Assembly: GCA_024291935.2 (NCBI GenBank)
Contig: CM044313.1
Coordinates: forward strand, 85,001,001-85,065,000
DNA length: 64,000 nt
Direction: 5' to 3'
Source: Okapia johnstoni
Lineage: Eukaryota > Chordata > Mammalia > Artiodactyla > Giraffidae
A program made the translations under genes and the position numbers. The notes beneath the pieces are model-generated. The model had not been told where the DNA came from. It saw only the letters and a list, made by a program, of their open reading frames with translations, and made no database searches. Positions 57,047-64,000 of this stretch are shown here, piece after piece (position 1 is the first letter of the stretch; the number at the start of each line of letters is the position of its first letter).

Positions 57047-57686
57047 GAAAATTGAGTTTTTAATAATATCTTACAAATTATCATTTGAATTTTTAATATA
57101 AAATTATTATATATCAGTATATGATTATCAAAACAATGCATATATAAAATATCTTATATTTGATAAATATTTATCAAAATAAAATTTTCTGGTTTGTGTC
57201 TTAATTTGATGTGAGACCTATGTAAAATCAATAAATGTAAAAATACATACCAAAATTGCAGTGATTTATTATGAAAAAGTGCTTTAATGATCTGTAATAT
57301 TATAAGAACTGCACTGTGCTGTTTTTATCCAATATACTTAGAACAACAACAAAAATAAATGGACTGGTTTAAAAGGATTTGTTACTCAGGAATTGGCATT
57401 TTCCAATTTTTCAACAACTTCATCAGTTTAGCACTATGTCCCTTTGTTTGTTCTACTGAATTTTTTTTTTACTTCTAAGATATTCTTCTTTGGTAAGATT
57501 CCAAATACATGTGGAATATGTGAGTAGGGACAATGTTGAAAGTGCAATTAAGAAAGATTCACAGATGAATTCCTATAAGGATCAGTTTTAAGGAAGAGTA
57601 TAAATAGAGTATGAGAATCTGAAAATTATCTTAAGATTCTTTGAAGTATCATGAACTTTGGAAAGTGTCATATTTCCTAAGATAGC
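57047..57686. other. Unassigned AT-rich DNA
   Basis: Nothing recognisable. Confidence 0.5.
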
Positions 57687-57908
57687 CATGTGCGCGCTCA
57701 GTCGCTTCAGTTGTGTCCAACTCTTTGCGACCTCATGGACTGTGGCAGCCAGACTGCTTCTGTCCATGGGGATTCTCCAGGCAAGAATATTTAAGCGGGC
57801 TGCCATGCCCTCTTCCAGGGGATCTTCCCAACCCAGGGATGGAACCAGCATCTCATGTCTCCTGTATTGGCATTCAGGTTCTTTACTACTAGCGCCACCT
57901 GGGAAGCC
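57687..57908 (-). mobile_element. Bov-tA SINE, full length
   Basis: Tail 'gtgcgcgctcagtcgcttc', head at the right 'ctagcgccacctgggaagcc'. TSD not identified. Confidence 0.93.
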
Positions 57909-58709
57909 CCTCATCATACACCACTGTAAAGACGGCCACACTGTTCTGACTTCAATTTGATCACTGTTCACATATCCAACTGTAGGAACATTCTACAGCA
58001 GGCCCACAAGGCCCAATAAAGAAGCTGACTCAAATTGCATAGGCTGAAGGAATGATGAGGTAGAAAGCACAAATAATGTGAATTTTTAGAAGAATAGAGA
58101 TTCAAGTACAAGAGAAGTGCTTCTCTAGGACTGCCCATAAACTGTTCAAGCATTCTGTGATTCTAAATAATAGAGAAGAGAGAGACAGAGATTATTTAGA
58201 AAACATATTAAATGACTTCAGAAATTTTATTTGAAAGAAAAGTATGATTTAACTTGAACACAGCAGGACATGATACAGAAGTGGGAGAAAATAATTAAAT
58301 GGCAAATATGTTCATTTCAAGATTTTTTTCATTAACATATTCTCCCCATTCTTAGTGGGGAGATGGTCTTTAATTCTAGATAATCAGTTTAATTATTGTT
58401 TTCTTTATACTTCTTTGAAAATGTTGCTGATGTTGAGAGAAGAATCCTGAAATATACATACATGTCAAAGATGTTGCTATTTCTATATATGGTTTGATGA
58501 GAACAATTTAGCTTTTTATTCCACAGTGAAGGAAAATTCAATTTATATAAAGTGACATGCTGCTAAGATGCTTTATAAGTATTTTATTAAAGTGTAGGAA
58601 AAGGATTTTCTAATATAATGAATTATTTTTTCATGATTCTATTGAAATGGACACTTTGGTTCCTTTGTTTTGTTTTTTTCCCTCAAAATTTTTTCCCTTT
58701 GGAATTTTA
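57909..58709. other. Unassigned AT-rich DNA
   Basis: Nothing recognisable. Confidence 0.5.
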
Positions 58710-59145
58710 AAAATATGTTTTTAATTGGAGGATGTGGGTATGCTACATAGCTTCAGTCATGTCTGGCTCTTTGTAACCGTATAGACTGTAGCCCACCAAG
58801 CTCCTCTGTCCATGGGATTCTCCTGGCAAGAATACCAGGGTGGGTTGCCATGCCCTCTTCCAGGGGATCTTCCCAACTCAGGGACAGAACCTGTATCTCT
58901 TGCTTCTTCTGCATTGGCAGGTGGGTATTTACCACTAGCACCACCTGGGAAACCCAACTGGAGGATAACTGCTTTACAATGTTGTGTTGGTTCTGCATAC
59001 AACAACACGAATCTGACATAAGTATACATATATCCACCCTCTTTGAACCTCCCTGCCACCCACCCCATCCCACACCTCTAGACCGTCACAGAGCTCCAAG
59101 TTGAACTCCATGTGTTATACAGCAACTTCTCACTAGCTGATTCCT
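58710..59145 (-). mobile_element. L1 LINE 3' UTR, antisense, split near its tail by a SINE
   Basis: 'atgtttttaattggaggat' precedes the SINE. After it come 'taactgctttacaatgttg', 'gcatacaacaacacgaatc', 'cacctctagaccgtcacag' and 'gttatacagcaacttctcac'. Same L1 3' UTR type as at 5892-6118. Confidence 0.88.
58734..58955 (-). mobile_element. Bov-tA SINE nested in an L1 tail, 11-bp TSD
   Basis: Tail 'gtgggtatgctacatagc', head 'agcaccacctgggaaaccc'. TSD aattggaggat (58723-58733) against aactggaggat (58956-58966), one mismatch. The same 11-mer is part of the L1, which confirms the nesting. Confidence 0.95.
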
Positions 59146-59243
59146 TTACATGACATGTTAATTGAGGGCTATGAGACTGAAAGTTTAGACTTATTTATTG
59201 ACGGCTGGGAAAGTTTTTGAACTTTTTTTTCATGTCATCATTC

Positions 59244-59732
59244 TGTAATAGCAAGAACGAATTTGACTCCATGTTGGATCTGTTCCTTTTACTGTATACT
59301 TTGTATTCTATTGCTTTTGCTGTAATTTAAGAATGTTGCCTATAGCCTGCAATATATAGAATAGCTCATTCTCAAGGCTCTGATCTTCAAGGGTATAATA
59401 TTTTTTCATTCTTTTAGAGACAAAAAGTTACAGAACAGAGAATAACATTTGTCTTGCTGGGGATTTATAGGAACACCATGACCTGACAGCAGCGAGAAAA
59501 AAGGATTCTGACACTTGAGAAGTTTGCAACAACTTTTCGGATCCATTCCTCTCTGAGCATGAAAGAAGCCTGAATTATAAGTCAGGTAACATGGTTCTTT
59601 GGGACACTAGTCCACAATCTTCTCAGTACTCTGGTTTTCTGAATAAAATTGCTATCCCTTGCCTCAAAAACTCATCTCTCAATTTACTGGTCTGTCATGT
59701 AGCAAGCAGTATGAGCTTGTACTCAGTAACCA
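59244..59732 (+). mobile_element. Probable ERV LTR, about 489 bp
   Basis: Starts TG (tgtaatagcaagaacg) and ends CA (cagtaacca). It contains a polyadenylation signal AATAAA at 59642-59647 followed by 'ttactggtctgtcatgtagc', a U5-like end. No primer-binding site or coding remnants follow. Candidate flanks attc/atct do not form a clean TSD, so the ends are tentative. Confidence 0.6.
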
Positions 59733-60353
59733 ATCTTTTCTCCTAATATCCCTTTGACAATTTAAACTATCATCATAGATGTTTAATGCATGTTAATCTA
59801 CTTGTCTACAACCCATTTCATATAAATTCTACATACATGAAGAATTAAGTAAAATTCGTGACAATAATGAGTTTCCTTAGCTCATTTTTTGTAGCATGGA
59901 GACTGTGCATATATTGGTTGCTAAAATATTCCCAGCTTTATGGCTCCAGCTGAAAGTTTCCAAGACTCTTTACATAGGAAGTGTGGATATCCAGTTATGT
60001 TCCTCAGTCCCATTAGTTCTATTGTTGCCTTTTGTTTTGTTTTTCTGTATGCTCTCTAAACTGTTCTCTATCTCCATCCCGGTAAATTAATTCTACCTAG
60101 AGACATTATCACTTCTTTCTTGTCCTGACATGGGTGTTACTTGATTTCGACTCCCAGTTGTCTGCCAGACGTAAAACTTAAGAGAAAGAAAAGAATGGAG
60201 ACATTTATGTCATCCTGGATATCCGCTTGCAGAGCCACAATCTAAAGTGTTCCACTACAAAGAGGAATAGAAATGACTGAAGTTTATTGTTTCATCAGGA
60301 GTAGTTTTCCTTAACTATGAAACATTTGTCTTCTATCACATAGTAAAACTTAC
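59733..60353. other. Unassigned sequence
   Basis: Nothing recognisable. Confidence 0.5.
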
Positions 60354-60362
60354 TTGTGTGTT

Positions 60363-60566
60363 TCGGGCTTCCCAGTTGGTGCATAGTAAAGAATCTATAT
60401 GCCATCACAGGAAATGCAACAAATGCAGATTTGATCCCTGGGTCAAGATGATCCCCTGGAGAAGGAAATGGCAACCCTCTCCAGTATTTTTGCCTGGACA
60501 GAGGAGCCTGGTGAGTTACAGTCCATGGGGTCACAAAGAGTTGGATATGACTGAACACACACATAA
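60363..60566 (+). mobile_element. Bov-tA SINE, internally shortened, probable 9-bp TSD
   Basis: Head 'cgggcttcccagttggtgc', B-box region 'agatttgatccctggg', a body lacking the usual 'aaatcccatg' stretch, and a (CA)n-like tail. TSD ttgtgtgtt (60354-60362) against ttgtgtatt (60567-60575). Confidence 0.92.
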
Positions 60567-60575
60567 TTGTGTATT

Positions 60576-63500
60576 ATATTCTCCAAACAGCTATTTGTAT
60601 TTCTTTTCTTTTTCTCTGTTTTCAGTTATGTCCTAGCCTTGAACAAGAAGAGATTAATGACTAAAGTTGTCTAGTGATTTACTAGACCATCCACTCCATT
60701 TATTGTGGAAAATCTCATTCCTTTATTAATGTTATTATTTACTAAGCAGCATATGCCAAATGCTGTAGCTGAAACTGCTTGGTTTCTCAAATCAATCCTT
60801 TAAAAACCAACTTTATTTTTAGTGTTAAATAACTTACAAAATTGGCTTCAAGTGAAGCTATGCTAAATGTGTAAAACTGGCTTGTAAAATAACTGCCCAC
60901 TGTAGCTACAAGTTCAAACCTACATTAATATTCATTCGGCATCTTTCCAAACCAATTATTTCAGATTTAAAATTTTATTCTCCATAGGAACATTCCCTAA
61001 CTTTTATCTCTGTCCCTTTTTAAGTTACTTTTAGTCATTATCCTTTTTTTTGTGAAAATATGAATGTTGTGTTAATTTACAAAAAGAAACTGATAAAAAC
61101 ATAACTGAATTATAAGTAAATACTCAAATGTGATAATTTAAGATAATAATAAAAAGTAATGATTAATGTTGTGAATATTTACAAAATTTATATGCATTTA
61201 ATTTTTAATACTAACACCCATGTTGCTGTTAGTAAAGGATATAAGAAGAATATAAGAGAGATGGAATGGTCATCCTTATAAATCAAGATTACAAACGCAT
61301 TATCTTTTTTGTTTCTATAAGGAGAAAAATACTACTATTTACTAATTTATCATCATATTTTTGTATATATTATCTTTATTAGTTTTAAATAACTTTGGCT
61401 TTAATCATTAACTCAAATAATGTTATGTATATTACAATAATTGAAATGGTTTGCCTGATGTCTTCTGTTATCACTGAACTGCACAGAAAAATTATCCAAA
61501 ATTTGAAAGTAAGTCAAAAGAATATATAGTAGGATTACAATGTCATACCAGGTATTGCTCAACAACTTCCTCTACCCTTAGGTTTATTTAATTATTTAGG
61601 GGAATGTTCCCATGTGCTGACTTTGCTGTTTACTGCTTGATTAATGCCCATACAATGTAAAATGCTTGCTACTATGCAGATTTCCGTCCAAGAGAGAAGA
61701 CACCCCCCAAATTAATGGAAATATTATCCTATAGGATATTTTCTAGTTCTATATCTAACTTAACTACATTATTATAATATCTTAATTTTTAATGACTGTT
61801 AATGCCTAATTCTCAAAATGCTGAGCATTATCATTTTACTGATTTCCTCATTAAGTGGTGAAAAAAATCTTTGACATGTTCATATCATACTCGTAGAAAA
61901 GTATGCTTTTACCTTTTTAAAAATTATATTTTGTCAGTATAAAATATAGTTTCCTATATTTAATTATTGAATTTAATATTATATATTTAGCCACCATAAT
62001 TGAAGTTAAGTCAAAGAGTTAGTTGCAAGTTTAAAATCTTTCTTTGACTAAAAATATTTAACTTTCTCTAACCGACCAAAATAAATAAATTTTAAAGATA
62101 AGTGTTGATTCCCATTTGACTTTACAACTGACAAAAATTGTACAGATTAATGAATTTTCTGAAACTTTCACTTTGATCTCAATGCCATTTAGCTCTTGAC
62201 TTATCCCAGCTCAATAACCATTTTAAGAGGCAGATTTGTTCACTGGTTTATGTGTCTTTATTTCTTTTTGTAAAGTATATAAACCCTGAATTCTTTTTAT
62301 CCTCTCTCTCACTTGGCTCTTTATACTGTCTAAATGGAATTAATGTCTTCTGCTTCTCTCTGTCCTATGCTAGCTGCCCACAGAAATCTATAGTCAAGTG
62401 CATTTTCCTTCCATTTTTACAATTCAACTTAGTTTATAAGAAGGATTTAGGTATGAGCTTTTCTTATCTGCCAAGAGCCAAAATATTTCTCATCGCATTT
62501 CTTATTGAAACTATGCATGCAAGTTTAACTCAAAGGCAACAATAAACGAAAATTTAAAATTTAAATATTTCATATCATTTACAAAGTATTTAAGTAAAGC
62601 ATTTTTCTCATAAAGCCTCATCTATTGAAACATATGTAAAAATGTCAGACACTAGATAGGTAAATTTTACTTGGATTGAGGAATCAATGTAAGGAAATGA
62701 TTTCATTTGCATGATGTAAATATTCACAGCTTTTAAAGTTAAAATTGATAAAATAGCAAAATACCTCCTTTTACTCCACTTAACATATTGCATTTCTACT
62801 GGGAGAAGGTAGCTTATAAAACAGAGAAAATTATGTTGGAATTTTCGAAGTATCCAGCCTGATGTGTTGATGTGTTTCTTCACACATGTCCTGGCAGCTC
62901 TGAGGCTTCTTTGTCAATCAGAAGTACATGAGATATTACTAGTGAATGGCATTGTCATATCCCAACAAATTTGTCTTGCTAAAGTACCATCAGTCTAAAC
63001 CAGAGGATTTTATTTTCCACTATTAAAGAATATAAAATAATATGTGAACCAACCTAAATCATATTCTTCTTCTTGTAAATCATCTTATTCAAATAGTCTC
63101 TCTGTTCACTTAAGCTCTGGTGCAAACACTAGAAAGACATATTCATATTCTCTTTGCAGAGTAAATTGTACTTCCTCAGAAACTACTGAGATTGATGGTT
63201 TACAATGCTACTTTTAACATTCTTATTTACATGGTATCGTTTTCTGTATATAAATTCAAGAAATCAACCTACTTTAGATCTTTCTACTGAAATCTTTCTC
63301 ATGCATACTTTCTCTTTGTTTATTCTGGGAATTAAAATAGAGGTTATTATCTTCAAATAAACCACTATTATCTTCTTTGTATTTAAGAACAATGGCATTG
63401 CCGTTATATTTTAGGAAAGTATGTTTTTCAAGGTTTGGTCAAAGAAGAGAACCACTATGAGTGATAAAAAAGAAATTTGTTATGCTGATATGATCCTATA

Positions 63501-64000
63501 TAATTGTGAAACTGAGGTAGGCCCACCACGAAGTCTGTTACCTGGCCTCTGTACTTGTTCTGAAGTCAGGCCTGGCTACCAGGAAAGAGAGATGAACATG
63601 AAAAGGAGTACTCACATAAACTAGTTCCATCAGGGATGAACGGAAAGCCATTGAAATGAATCCATGTTTGTCTCTGATTACTTCTATTCTCCTACCTCAA
63701 TGTAACTTGCAAAAGCACTGGTGCACTATATCCCAGAACTCCGTACGCACCATGCCTAGGAACTGAGGAAGCTAAGCAAAGAGACCAGGTGGAAGCTGAG
63801 GGAATTAAATCTCAGCTGCTGCACTAATGAGATGGAGAATTTGGAGGAGCCAAGTGCCCTGAAACCACCAGTTACCATTAGAGTGACTCAGCTGAGACTG
63901 ACAATGTGCTTGAGCTGAAGAAGTTCCTGGACTTCTATGGTTATTCTGTGCTTCACTTCCCCACCCCCTGCCACTGACCCGCCGCTAAATCCTGTGAAAT
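60576..64000. other. 3.4 kb of unassigned DNA to the window end
   Basis: No BovB, SINE, L1 or LTR recognised on either strand. Mostly AT-rich. The last 0.5 kb (63480-64000) is richer in GC and lacks simple repeats, but no domain is evident in its frames (67 codons at most, 63421-63624). Confidence 0.5.

Overview
The window is AT-rich mammalian nuclear DNA from a pecoran ruminant, most likely a bovid. The diagnosis rests on its repeats: BovB (RTE-clade) LINE copies, tRNA-Glu-headed Bov-tA/Bov-A/BOVA2 SINEs, artiodactyl L1 tails, cetartiodactyl CHR SINEs and a BTLTR1-like endogenous retrovirus LTR. I cannot tell cattle, buffalo, sheep or goat apart. No functional protein-coding gene, rRNA, tRNA, CRISPR array or operon is visible. 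The long open frames are either remnants of LINE reverse-transcriptase genes or antisense readings of repeats. The window reads as intergenic, or as the inside of a very long intron.

Layout. 1-6.8 kb: L1 ORF2 remnant, two BovB copies, SINE pieces and a twin-primed L1. 6.8-16.5 kb: nearly 10 kb with no young retroelement, holding only faint MIR/L2 traces. 16.5-18.05 kb: the longest BovB, 1.49 kb with a 12-bp target-site duplication (TSD) and a recognisable but broken RT gene. 18-20.9 kb: unassigned. 20.9-23.5 kb: two BovB copies head to head, running into an L1 3' portion. 23.8-27.0 kb: an ancient L2 LINE in sense orientation, interrupted by three SINEs and a short BovB, with another BovB at its end. 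29.2-29.7 kb: an LTR. 30-32.7 kb: MIR, an L1 tail and a minus-strand L2 fossil. 33.0-33.8 kb: a BovB and a SINE in the same 9-bp target. 34.8-35.3 kb: a solo LTR. 36.5-38.4 kb: twin-primed L1 and a Bov-A cluster. 39.9-40.35 kb: tandem Bov-tA pair. 42.2-46.5 kb: L1 antisense tails with nested SINEs, a twin-primed BovB and a 0.75 kb antisense L1 ORF2 fragment. 46.7-49.2 kb: a possible old LTR, a CHR SINE, a GC-rich island and an (AGT)18 microsatellite. 49.57-50.08 kb: a near-perfect 0.26 kb tandem duplication. 50-60.6 kb: mixed SINEs, L1 and an LTR. 60.6-64 kb: unassigned.

The elements interact as parasites of one another. L2 and MIR are the oldest layer, L1 and LTRs sit above them, and BovB with the SINEs that BovB machinery is known to mobilise form the youngest layer. 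TSDs are visible by eye for many copies, so insertion boundaries and order can be read directly. I did not find a new gene system. The most notable signals are the repeated use of one target site, three independent 5'-inverted (twin-primed) LINE insertions, two 28-nt SINE heads without bodies, and a tandem duplication that may be an assembly artefact.
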